Below are positions 12,220-22,975 of a stretch of 64,000 bases of DNA, piece after piece; the stretch's first letter is position 1; every line of letters starts with the position of its first letter. The stretch is taken from assembly GCF_000226095.1 (NCBI RefSeq), contig NC_016478.1, positions 3,028,001 to 3,092,000 of the forward strand. Direction: 5' to 3'. A program made the position numbers and the translations under genes. The DNA is from Thermothelomyces thermophilus ATCC 42464. Its lineage: Eukaryota; Ascomycota; Sordariomycetes; Sordariales; Chaetomiaceae. The notes beneath the pieces are model-generated. The model did not search any database. It saw only the letters and a list, made by a program, of their open reading frames with translations, and was not told where the DNA came from.

Positions 12220-14688
12220 TCACCCAAAGACGACACTGACGCCCATCTCCCTACATACCCGCCTCCACAGCTCCTCCCCATTGTTCTCCATCTCGGTCCC
12301 AGCTCCCCCGCCATCGGCGCCGTCCAGCTCGCCCGCAGCGGCAGCGGCAGCGGCAGCCTCGTCCTCGCGGCGCCAGACCTCGGCCAGGATGGTGCGGGCG
12401 CGCTCGATGTTGCGCATGCCCTGGCGGCGGTCGACCTCGACGAAGGTGCGCTCGGCGAGGGCGCGGTCGCGCGGGGCGACGGCCTCGCAGGCCGAGACGA
12501 AGAGGGGCCAGAGCAGGGCCGACATGGGCCCGCGGTGGCGCACCGTCGACACGCAGTGCGCCAGTGCCAGCCGCGCCTGCGCCTGCACCGACGCGTGCGT
12601 CCGCGGCCGCGAGAGCACCGTCCGGTAGAGGTACACCAGCGCCGCGTGCCGGTAGGCGAGCGCGTTGTGGTAGATGGACGCGATCCGCGATCGGTCCTGC
12701 GCGCTCGGCTGCGGCGGCGGCGTGATGATGGACTGCGGGGTGGTGCTTGACAGGCCTTCGGGAAACGGGTCGGAGGAGAATGGGGAATCGGGGTCGCCGC
12801 CGGCGGTGGTGGTGATGTGGAGTGCGGAATCTGTTGGAAGGGGGGAAAGGTGGGAATAGGGTACTGCTGGTATTGGGTCCGCCACCGCCGGCGCCGGCGC
12901 CGTCGGCGTCGTCGCTGTTGTTGCTAACCTTGATGATGGTGACAATGATGATGTCGCCATTGCCGCTGCCAAGTCGACCTCGGGATCCGGATCAGGCGTG
13001 AAACCCGGCGGGAGCTGGGGTTGCCATTGCAGCAGGGCCATCTCGATCGCTTGGGCGGTAGACTCGAACTCGGTCCGGAGGACGGCGGCCTTGGAAGGGT
13101 TGCCATCTATGCGGCTGGCATTCTCGAGCTCCGTTTTGAGGGCGCGAAGACCGGCGAGACGGTGGATGATGGGCCATAGGGTAGTTGCCATGCCGAGAAG
13201 AGTGTCGACGTTACACAACGGCGAAACGGGGGGGGCGCCTAAGGGGGAGAGTGGCTGGAGACGGCTCAGCGAGGGCGTTGCTGAGAGTGGCGGGGTGCCG
13301 TTGGACAGGGCAGTGATCACGTCGTAGAAGCGGAAAGCCTGTGGCGGGTGAGCTCGTCTGATGCTCAAAAAGGGGAGGGGTAGTAGCATACGCGCTCCAA
13401 AAAGACGCTTGTCGAGTCCCCCGGATCCGGTGTGGTGCCCATGATGGTCAGAGCTCCCTTGAGATGCCCAGCTACAATGTTGGAATGGCCCTTTTGAACG
13501 AGCTGTGGCGTGGTCAGCGCTACGCAGTCCGTCCGGAGCCACGTCAATGTCGGCACACTCACGCATTCATAGTAGACCAACAGCATGATGGCCGCTAATA
13601 TCTCGTTCCTGTTGACTTTGCTGCTGTCCTGGATCAACTGAGCAACCCCTCGAATGGCCATGTTGTGAAAGTAGAGTGATTTCTCTGCGTTTTCGACGCC
13701 CCGGTACTCGAGATGCGCACAGGCGAGCGCAAAGATTGCGTATGTGACCGGAGAGTCTCGCCGGGTAAGGGGCAGCACCAGTTGCTGGAAGGGGTTGCCC
13801 GTCTCCTCGCGGAAGACAATGAGATGGGACAGGACGTTGCAAAAGTGATCTACCAGTGCCCGGCGATTTTGCCTGTCTGAGAATTCCGAGAATGTGGGCG
13901 CGCAGAAGTCAAGCAAAGGAGAGCCGACTGGACAGGGCGCAATCATGGCCAGGTCCGGGCACAAGGATTTGGATCGAGAAACCACCGCAGTGCTAGTCGT
14001 GGTTTGTTGGCCGTCTTCCGAGTGAGCATCGTCCCGCTGGCTGTCCGAGAGTTCAATAGGCGTGAAGGGAGAAGGAAAAGGATAACCGTCGAAGCTGCTG
14101 TCGGATGGACTCGGGATAAATGGGTCATCGAGGGCGTAGGCCACGAGGTTCCTGAGCACACCATCATCACGCCCAGAGTAGTACTCCGTGCCGTGGCTGG
14201 AGTGGCTGACCTGTGACAACCGCCGGGTCATCTGCTGGAGACCATGAGGGCTGCTGGGGGCTGCCGAGTCGCGCCGCCTCCGTTGGCGGGGTTTCACGGC
14301 TTCATAGACGCATTCGACGCCCTGATCCTGGCAACGACTGCATTTGGGCCGCTTCTCATCGCACTTTTTCTTCTGAACGAATTATCTGTCAGCCGGTTTG
14401 TCCGCTTCACGCAAATATAGATACCCATCCACGATCGTGGGTTGTTCTGGACAAACCTTTTCCTTACTTCATCACCAGTCAGGGCACCGGTCTAGGGAGA
14501 AGATGAACAACAACCGAGAAATCGGCAAGAGGATATGACGTACCAGAAAGTGCACCCTGTCGACGAAAGTCTCGGTTAGCCTTCTCTCGTTTCCCGACGG
14601 CCTCGACAGGGACAGACCCAATTTACGTACCGCCTCGTGATCGCCTTTTGGGCTGCTTGGGAGGAGCAAGTCTCGTGTACAAGAGCAT
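12220..14688 (-). CDS. Zn(II)2Cys6 transcription factor (Fungal_trans_2 type) with microexons
   Basis: Six exons are inferred: 14631-14688, 14544-14556 (13 nt), 14457-14466 (10 nt), 13563-14372, 13392-13502 and 12220-13338, giving 706 aa. Introns are 74, 77, 84, 60 and 53 bp. Only this arrangement assembles a full zinc cluster: a basic QPKRRSRG leader, then CTFCKEKKKKC, then DEKRPKCSRCQDQGVEC, with cysteines at 21, 24, 31, 38, 41 and 48. A basic PRQRRRR run follows. The body (about residues 170-690) resembles PF11951, with FALACAHLEYRG, LAAIMLLVYYEC and a C-terminal L-W-R-R-V-C-R-E-M-G block. The family resembles acriflavine-resistance-type regulators (ACR-2-like), but targets cannot be named. 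Residues 250-330 of the last exon and an Ala run near the end are low complexity. The ATG at 14688 is the nearest start in frame; the microexons need transcript proof. Confidence 0.78.
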
Positions 14689-17630
14689 CTTGACGTCCGG
14701 GAGAACTCTGACCGTCAAGGAGTTTCTTCGCGAAATTCGCCAATCCTTTTGTCGTGGCCGCCTTCGACGGCGATGGCCGCCCTTAAGTTCCCTTCGTCCC
14801 CCCCTTTCAACTCTTGAACGTTCGCCCCTGCTTATAAGCCACTGCGCTCGCACGAACCCTGACGCGGCTGCTAGCGGGCGGCGCGATTGCCGATCCTCTG
14901 AGGGTTTTTGACGGAAGCAAACGGCGGGACAAGGGGAAAGAGATTAAAATAAACGACAATACTCGGCGCCACACGCCAGGTTTAGTCCATCACAGATAGA
15001 TTACGGACGTGGAAGGGGCCTACAAAGTTGAGCCACGATGACAATGGGCCGCTTCCACATGACGAAGTTGGAAAGTTCGACGTGTTGAGGTCCGGGATTC
15101 GTTCCGGGGCAATGGTCGGATGGGGTCAAGTCTAGTGTACATAGTAGATGAATGATCCACATGCTGTATCCAGGTTCTCCTGCCGTTCAATAGGAGGGCC
15201 AATAGAAGCTGCGTATGGTCGCTCGGTAAGGCGTGGTTTGCGGAGAAGGTGTGCGGGGGATTGGGGAACGGGCAAGGACTCCGGTCTCTTTCTGGGCAAC
15301 GCATGCCCCCGACTCCGAAAATAAGCTGAGTCGTTCAGGGGGCGAGGGGCCTGAGCCGGGACTCGCGGGGTAAGTGGAAGGGCCCTTGCAGACTTCGTAC
15401 AGCAGGTATCCTTGCTCCGGGCGAGTATCGAATCCGAGTTCTATCTCGCCTCTGCAGCGACATCTTTAGTGTTGCATTGATGCAAAAAGTTTATTACTAC
15501 TCTCTTCCAGTTTAGACGGTAGCCAGACCATCTGCCGGGCCGTACTGTAGTACAACGTTGGGTCTGGACTCGATGGGTCGGAAGCGATGCTGATTGATGA
15601 GACCAGAATTAGTGATAAAACCTTGTCGGCTCCACAGAGAAGACCAATTTGGGGTACGGAGAGTTTGCGACTGAGGATTCGTCCCCGTGACCAAGGCATT
15701 CGAGGCATCCAGGCATAGCCGCCGCCCCCATTCACCGCATTGCTCGATTGAACCGGATATTTCGCCGAGGAAGGCCGACTTTCAAGGATGAACACTCTAA
15801 AAAGGCTTGTGCCCCTTCTGCTTGCGTGGACCGGGAGGACATGACAGTTCCGCATGCCTGTGCCTAACAGTAGGTGTGCATGTGTCAAACATACCTTTGC
15901 TTCGAAGGGCTAGGACAGGGGGACTGTATGTTCCCAGTGTCGCGATCGACCTAGGCAAGTTTGAGCCGCCGGGTAATTTTACTTAACAAAACAGCCTTGG
16001 TTTCCAACACCTGCTCCCAGGTGTCCACATCTGGGCACGCATCAGGTCGCAACTTGGCTGCTTCCAGACAATACTTTTTCCATTCACTTCACCACTAGCC
16101 CCAGCTTAGGGTAGCTTCTCAGCCACGCCAGAGCGAGAAGGACCCGGGTTGCTGCGAGATTCGGAAACTCGGCCGATGTATCATCCTCTGAGGGTTATGA
16201 AACAAGCCCGCCGTGTGACGAGATGCATACATTCCGCGCTGCATTTACGCTCTGGACGGCGCCTGCATACGATTTTCCATGCCGATATCTCGACAGCCTC
16301 ATGCATGCATGAACGCTTCTTGGATTTAACATGCTGGTCTTTCACTCCGCATGAGGAGGACGTTGTTTGACACGGACAAGGTTAGTGAGAGATTTCAATC
16401 GAGAAAATGTGGCACGCCAACCATTTCCAAGCAACAGCACACTTGGGCCGCCATCTCGGAACAACAAGCACTGTCGGCAAGGAAGACGAGTCTCGTAACA
16501 CACCTGGCCACTGCCGTGCAGCCCCGAAGTTGCTCTCATACCCTCCGGTTTTAGAAAGCCCCCGCCTGCGCAGGCGGTTAAGGCATTACCACGCACTGTC
16601 GGCTCTCTCTCCCGTCTGCTGCCCCCGCCCCCGCCCTACGTTTTCGAGTCTTCCGCCCAGCATTCTCCCGCTGCAGTTGGTTGTTCGCAAACCGAACGAT
16701 GTTACGCTTTTATTGTAACGGTGGCCTTGCCCACACATTTGACTTGGCGCCTCGGAGGAATCCGCAGCAGCTTGTCGGAGCCCTCCTTTCTTAGGGGACC
16801 GCCACTTGGTGCGTTCAGTGATGGTGATCTGTGAGACGGGCCAATCACTCTGTTGCTGACACAGGCACCACATCTGGAAACCTTGTCCCCTGGCCCAACA
16901 CTACGAACCCAAATATCCCAAGAGGCCAGGAAGCGTGGGATTTTCCGCTTCACCCCAGATTTGCGGAATTGCTGCGAGTCGGCGCGAGTCTACAATGCCA
17001 ACCGGCCGCCCATTTCTCCCCCCTTTTTGCTTCTGCCGGTGATGGGAGCATACTCGCGCATACTCGCGGTATGCGCGCTCAACCCAATCTGACTTTGGTC
17101 AATTTCAACGCATTCAGGCCGGGGACCCTGAAGACAGGTCTGCGCCGCAAGTTTTGCGTTTTCCGTGGGTCTCAGCCGTACCTGGGGGCTGCGTGTGAGA
17201 TTTGGATGCGTCGAGAGGTTATGCACGTATTACTAGTAGTAAGAGCCCAGCAAAGGCTTACGACCACCCCCCCCCCCCCCCCTCCAAAAATTCCGTTGCT
17301 CTCTTGGTCTGATGGCGCGCTGCAAGCTCAGCCCCGCTCGCGAAAACAAAAAGGGCTGCCTGCAACGCCTCAAACCCCCAACCTGGAATCCAAGAGACCG
17401 GCGGCAGACAGTCGGCCCGGCTACGTTTGCTTGTGCCGATATACATACAAACTACCCGGCGCCCGCGCCGCCCGCTCCTCTGCGCATTTCCGTCTGAACT
17501 AGGGTCGTCCGAACGAACATCCTCAACTCCGGTACGGAAGTCGATCCTCGATCAGCGCCGAGCCAATAACGGACTACTCCGGACGAAAAGAATAACCGGC
17601 TCGATCCCGCCCCGCGAGCGGACGGCCGCC
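14689..17630. other. Gene-free region upstream of two divergent genes
   Basis: About 2.9 kb between divergently transcribed genes, so it should contain both promoters. A C16 run lies at 17267-17282. Pyrimidine-rich tracts around 14780-14830 fit a fungal core promoter or 5' leader for the minus-strand regulator. No coding sequence, tRNA or known element was recognised. Confidence 0.5.
17267..17282 (+). repeat. C16 homopolymer
   Basis: Sixteen consecutive C residues, 350 bp upstream of the membrane glycoprotein start codon, in its probable promoter or leader. Confidence 0.9.
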
Positions 17631-19484
17631 ATGCGCAGCATCTGGGCCTGTTCGTCGTGCGCCGCGCTTCCGCTGGTCGCGCTCCTAGGCTGGGACGCAT
17701 CGGCGTCGCATGTAGGAAGGGAATGGAACGATGTGCACAGGATTCCAAAAGCGCGCGTGACGGCGCACCCGGTGCGCCGAGACGAGGGGACCTGTCCGGC
17801 CGAGCACACCTCGTGCGCCGCCTCTCTGGGCGGCGACTGCTGCCCTTCTCGATATGCCTGCGCGGTCGATTCGTGTTATGCGACAACGGCGGGGCCAACG
17901 ACAGCCTGCGGAAGAGAAGGGTACTATGCGTGCTTCCCGGTGAACGGACAACGTGCGTAATTTTCCTTTCCCACCGGCCCATGAGATGCCATGTATTTTG
18001 TTGCGAGCGAAACGGAGGCTGACTGGACGGGATCCTCTCATCTAGCGGGTTGCTGTCCGCTCAACTTTGTGTGCGGCGATGGCGAGAATGACGAAGCCTG
18101 TTTACCTCCTGCTGGTTTCACATATACCGAAAACCCCTGTCCGACCGATTATTACCTTTGTCCAGCCTCCGCCAACTATGGGTGTTGCAGGAGCGGACTG
18201 GCCTGCGGCCCGAATGCTTATTGCTACCCGACGGACCCGGTAACCACGACCGTCTTTGAGACCATCACGACGACATCGGGCGCAGACACGGTGACGAGGA
18301 CTCGGGCGGTCGAGACGGTCGTTACGCCCACCATTCCCACCGAGCTCGACGACGACACGTACGACGCCGTCAAGTTCGTCCCGACCAGCGTCCCCAAGGT
18401 TCCCGCCTCTTCCCCCTCTAGCGAATCCGACGGCGGCCTAAGCGGCGGGGCGATCGGCGGCATCATCGCTGGCGTGGTGGTCCTGCTGATCGTGGTGGTC
18501 GTGGCGGCCTTCCTCATCATCCGGCGCCTCAAGCGCGTCGAGGACATCATGGAAAGATCCAACCGCGGCTCGTCCAGTGGCAGAAGGACCCGACCGCATA
18601 ATCAAGCCGAGGCAGAGCACTGGGGCCGCCACCTCCACTCGGAAGTGGACGAAATGAGCGTCAACCCCCTCATGGCACCCACCTCGGCCACTCCCAACAA
18701 CACCAGCATCTCCGGCACCCCGACACCAGCAGGCGGCCCTGCTGCCGGCCACGGTCGCTCCGACTCGGCCGGCTTCCACACCCCGTCCCCCAACATGTTC
18801 CCCAACTTCCCCGACGACCGCTCCCGCCACGCGAGCCCGGACCCCAACGCCGGCTACTTCGGCCCCGCAACCGCCTCTGCCCTGCAACAGCAGCCGATGC
18901 AGCCCGCCCGCATCCGCGGCAACACCGAGAGCAGCGTCGGCTCCGCCGCGCCCCACAGCGGGAGCGGGTACGCGTACACCCACTGGCGGCAGCAGAGCAA
19001 CGCCAGCGAGCTATCCGCGGACGGGAGCGAGAACGGCGTGGGGAGCCCGCTTCTTCCCGGCGGTGCTGGTGGCGCCACGGCGGCGGCTGCGGCATCCCCA
19101 CCACCGGGGCAGGCGTTCTTCCCGGAGCTGGACGGGACCGCCACGCGTGCCGAGCTGCCGAGTGGCGGTATCGCCGGCGGGCCCGGGCCCGGGCCCGTGA
19201 TCGTCAGTTCGGAAACCGGAACCGGAACCGGAACCTCTGGGCTGAGGAGCCGATCGGGCAGCGCCGCCAGCGCGCGCGGGCATGTCCGGAGGAGGAGCGA
19301 CGGCGGCGACGGCCGCCGCCCTGGGTCCGGGCTGGAGCCGCTCGACGAGACGGCCGAGATGCACGGGCACTACGGCCGCAGGGACCAGCAGGCGGGGCAG
19401 ACGGCCGCGGGGCTAAACGCGCGGTGGGACGACGCGGGTGGGTATCATCACCATCCGGAGGCGCCCGGGAGGAGAGGGCCGTGA
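17631..19484 (+). CDS. Cys-rich single-pass membrane glycoprotein
   Basis: Two exons (17631-17952 and 18046-19484; 93-bp intron) give 586 aa. A signal peptide covers about residues 1-25 (ACSSCAALPLVALLGW hydrophobic core). The ectodomain (about 50-175) holds three related modules of the form C-P-x-(Y/H)-x-(S/L/A)-C ... (D/G)CC-x4-(Y/F/L)-x-C ... C-Y or C-L, about 45 residues each. The intron splits module two, and the splice rebuilds NGQPGCCPLNFVCG. A Thr/Ser-rich stalk follows, then a GxxxG-rich transmembrane helix at about 244-267 with a basic RRLKR stop-transfer. The 320-residue cytoplasmic tail is Ser/Pro/Gly/His-rich and probably disordered. Topology suggests a plasma-membrane or cell-wall-facing sensor or anchor, in the manner of fungal WSC/Mid2-like proteins, but the modules are not a canonical WSC domain. 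I do not recognise a named family, and no function is assigned. Confidence 0.8.
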
Positions 19485-22400
19485 AGGGGTCGCGATGGAT
19501 AGGGGTTTGTGAGGGAGTTTGTTCGAGGCTGCGATGTTATGTTTTCGTCGGGTCGGGGCCCTTTTTTTTTTTGTCTCTCCCGTCTTGGGCGATCGTCCGG
19601 TTGTTCTTGCTCTAATTACCGTTTTCTTCGATACCCATCTTGACCAGTCGCGATACACGCGGAACCTGGCTGGTCGACTGTCGTTTTCGGACATATATTT
19701 TCTGCTTCAAAATCTCACTCCTCGTTCCGTCATTCTGTGTGTCTGTGTCATGGGAGCACGGGGCTCTTGTGGGTTTTAAACCGTTTGAACACCTTTACAT
19801 GGATGGATGCATGGGAAGCCCAGGCGTTCTTCTGGCAGCGTACAGGTCCTGGTCTCTTCCGTTCTTCGTCTCTCTTCCTGACAATCTGGATCGCGGGAGT
19901 TTGGCCATCCGATGGGATGACTTTATGTATACGACGTGACTGTGGAATGAAAGATCCGCCTTGGAATCAGGAATAAAAAGTTTGCCATGACATCATCACA
20001 GGTGTGTCAAACCGTTGGTGGGCCATCACAGAGTGCTGTATGATTCAACTTCACCTCCGCTTTCACTAGCTGCTTGTTTCTTTTTTTCTTTTTTTCTTTT
20101 TTCTTTTTTTCTTTTTTCTTTTTTTTTGAAATTTCTTTTTTTAGAAAACACTCGTGGATGTTGAGACACTGGCAGCTCTCGATGCACCGCAGGGTCCAAA
20201 ATCTCTGATTCCATGGCTCCTAGTTCGCAAGATGGCGAGAGTTTACGTGGGCAACCCGCTTTGTCCAGCAGCACCATCTCGCTCCTTGGCCGAGGATTGA
20301 AGGCCAGACCAGTTTACAGCTTGGGTCTGCGGTCTGACACGCCAGAACCCTTCCCGGTTCCCACTCGCTTGCTGTCTCTTCTTCCGGTTTTTTTTTTTTT
20401 TTTTTTGAACAGGGCACAGCGCTCACCCACGGAGGGAGTTCGGCGCCGCAAGACTCGGGACTCCTCGCTGGGTGTCCTCATCCCTAAGGATACACTAGAA
20501 GAATCGGCGACCCGCCCCCACCTTCCCATCCACGGCCTTGACGGGAGCTCTGCGCGAGCCTGTCAGGAACCTTTTTCCCAAGGCGCTCAAAGCGTCTCGC
20601 GGGACAAGCCGGATTCGGAACCTGTGGCTCTGCTTGGGGGGGGGGGGGGGTTGGGGGAAACGAAGGAGGCTTGACACCCGTGCGCCTCTTTCTCCGCTGG
20701 CGGCGTCCCTGTCTGCTTCTGAAGAGGATCTCGAAATCGCCAGTAGCCGTACGGCGCATTCATGCTTGGTTGGCTGGCAACTCGAAGGCGGGGTATGACA
20801 AGGCGTGTCTTCTCCGGGGAAGAAACAGCAAGCAGTCTGGTGCGGCTGCACCGGATCTCAGCTTGCCTAGACCCCGCCGCAACGAGCTGTTCCTGGTTTT
20901 CTTGACGGCACAGAGGGTTTGGCTGCAGTGGTTTAGGAAAAGTGGTTTTCACCATTCTGCTAGTGGTGGGTGAGGGTAAGCAAGATGGAAGCGTTAGGCC
21001 GTACGGAGTACACGCTTCCTAATTTTGGCAGAACCACAAAACGCCTAAACAGAAAAAGAACGCTTGGGGATCAACTAGTTGGAGTGTCTACCGACTCAGA
21101 GTGCAGCCTAGAGTCGAGTCGACTCGTGTTTAAATGATGGATACGCTCAGATGAGCGCCATGAGAAGTGCAATCTTCTCTCTCGCAATCCCTTATAGCTT
21201 CATATATAACCGTCATGAATGGGGAGGAAGACTTCTCGGATCAAGGGTTTGGCTGGTAGCTATTCAACCGCGCCGTACGGAGTAATTGTTCACGTTGCTG
21301 GCGGGTTAGTTATTATGTTGACAAAGAATGGATGTAAGTAGGCTGGCAGTAGTATTTGACAAGGCCTGGAGTACCCCAAATAACCCCAACCCTGAATCTG
21401 CTGTAGAAACGAAGAGCTCGGGCCGCTTTGCGCACCTCTGCATTTTTTGCAATTGCAGGTGTGCACAGGCCACCAACAACCTGCCTATATATACTCTCCC
21501 TCCCCCCCGAAATCTTGCTCTGTTCTTTTCTTTTCTTCTTCATACTTACCTTGATCGACTGCGCGGAGATCAAGAACACCGCGCCGTATGGCGGAGAGCC
21601 TGCATTGCACATCGTGGTGCTAGCCGTCATGAATTGTCCTTCGGGGCCGTTCCGGTCGTAATTTTTGCTGTCCTTCCAGAAATGGAATTCTTTTCACTGT
21701 GTGCCCGGCATTGGTCGAGCCATGGAGAAGAGTAAAGAGCACAGAATTTAATCCTGTCTTCATGCCTCCCTTTGCTTGATTTTGCCACCTCACGCCCTGG
21801 GTTTTGATTCGTTGATGACCGAACGGCCCAGTAAGCCAAATTTTCGAAAGGCACCAGATGTTCCACGCCAGCCTTTCCTCTAGGTCATAGTTGCCCCACA
21901 GGTTGGAATGTCACGTGTCTCTCTCATTGACCCGTAACAACAGCCTCTTTGCCGGCGAAAAGTGCCGCTTCCCTTGTCGGTTGCGTTGGGGTTTGAATCA
22001 TGATCGTGCTACTTCGATCGCGGTATGAGACGTCCATACAGTACGGTATACATACAAAAAGATTGGATCAATTGTTGGATCCGTGGCAGCTGTTGCCCGC
22101 AAAACACGCGCTTCGGTTATGGCCGCGGTTGTGTATCAAGGACAACTCTAATAAGGCTTAACATGGCTATAAAAGGACGTCCGTACTTTGTACCTAAACG
22201 GAGGAGAGTGCTCGAATTTTCCGTAATCGACCCTATTTCTCGAATGCAAGGCACAATCGGTAGTTATCCGAACTTAAGGATTGGATATTCAAAGTTGTAA
22301 ACGGCGGGACAATCGCATTCCCTCGTTCCTGCCGCCGCTGTCGAGGCACCCATTCATTCATTCTCCTCAGTGTTCGGAACTTTGCTCTCACTTGCATGGA

Positions 22401-22975
22401 GAGCCCCGCTGGAGGGTCCCACATAACCCCACGCCCCAGACGCACCTGAATCTTCCCACCGCCTGCCAATGGGCTCTCCTTGCCCCCCAGTCATCTTCAC
22501 ATGTCAAAACCAACCTTGGGAACTGCGCCGTGACGCGAGATGATCCGTGCCTTGTCGCGAGCTTTTGCGGCCGTCAAGTCGGGCGGCGAGCAGACATGTG
22601 CCATGTGGCCGGATTAGCATCGAAAAGGCCCAAGTTCTTGCCTTGGGCTATTTTCTTTGTGTGAAGGCACCTCCGGTTGACGGTTTCCCCGTCAAAGGCC
22701 CCGTCCCATGGCCATTCTCGGAAGGCGCATCTAGCAACCGCCTCTCGCTCCTTTAGTTCGCACATCCAGTTATCAACTTGAAACGCTCCTTCCGGTGACA
22801 CCGCGAGATTAGATTTGAACCCAATTTGAGTGCAACTCTTGGGTATCCAGAGAGAACCCGAGCCATCCAGCAACCGGGGCCATTTCACTAGTCTTTCCGG
22901 CGACCAGTCATTCGGCGAGATTACTCGAAGGACAGCGCGGGTTCTTGATCGAAGAGTGGAAATCCATATCTCAAG
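19485..22975. other. Gene-free region with T/C tracts and two TACGGAGTA elements
   Basis: A 3.5 kb stretch between two co-directional genes. It contains a long T/C tract at 20077-20127, T runs at 19560-19573 and 20390-20406, a G13 run near 20638-20650, and TACGGAGTA at 21002-21010 and 21276-21284. No intact gene, tRNA or relic was recognised. The right end should hold the promoter of the hydrolase starting at 22976. Confidence 0.55.
20077..20127 (+). repeat. T-rich (T6-8 C)n tract
   Basis: A run of T6-T8 blocks each separated by single C, about 50 bp long, 590 bp downstream of the glycoprotein stop codon. It is simple sequence; no function is visible. Confidence 0.85.
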
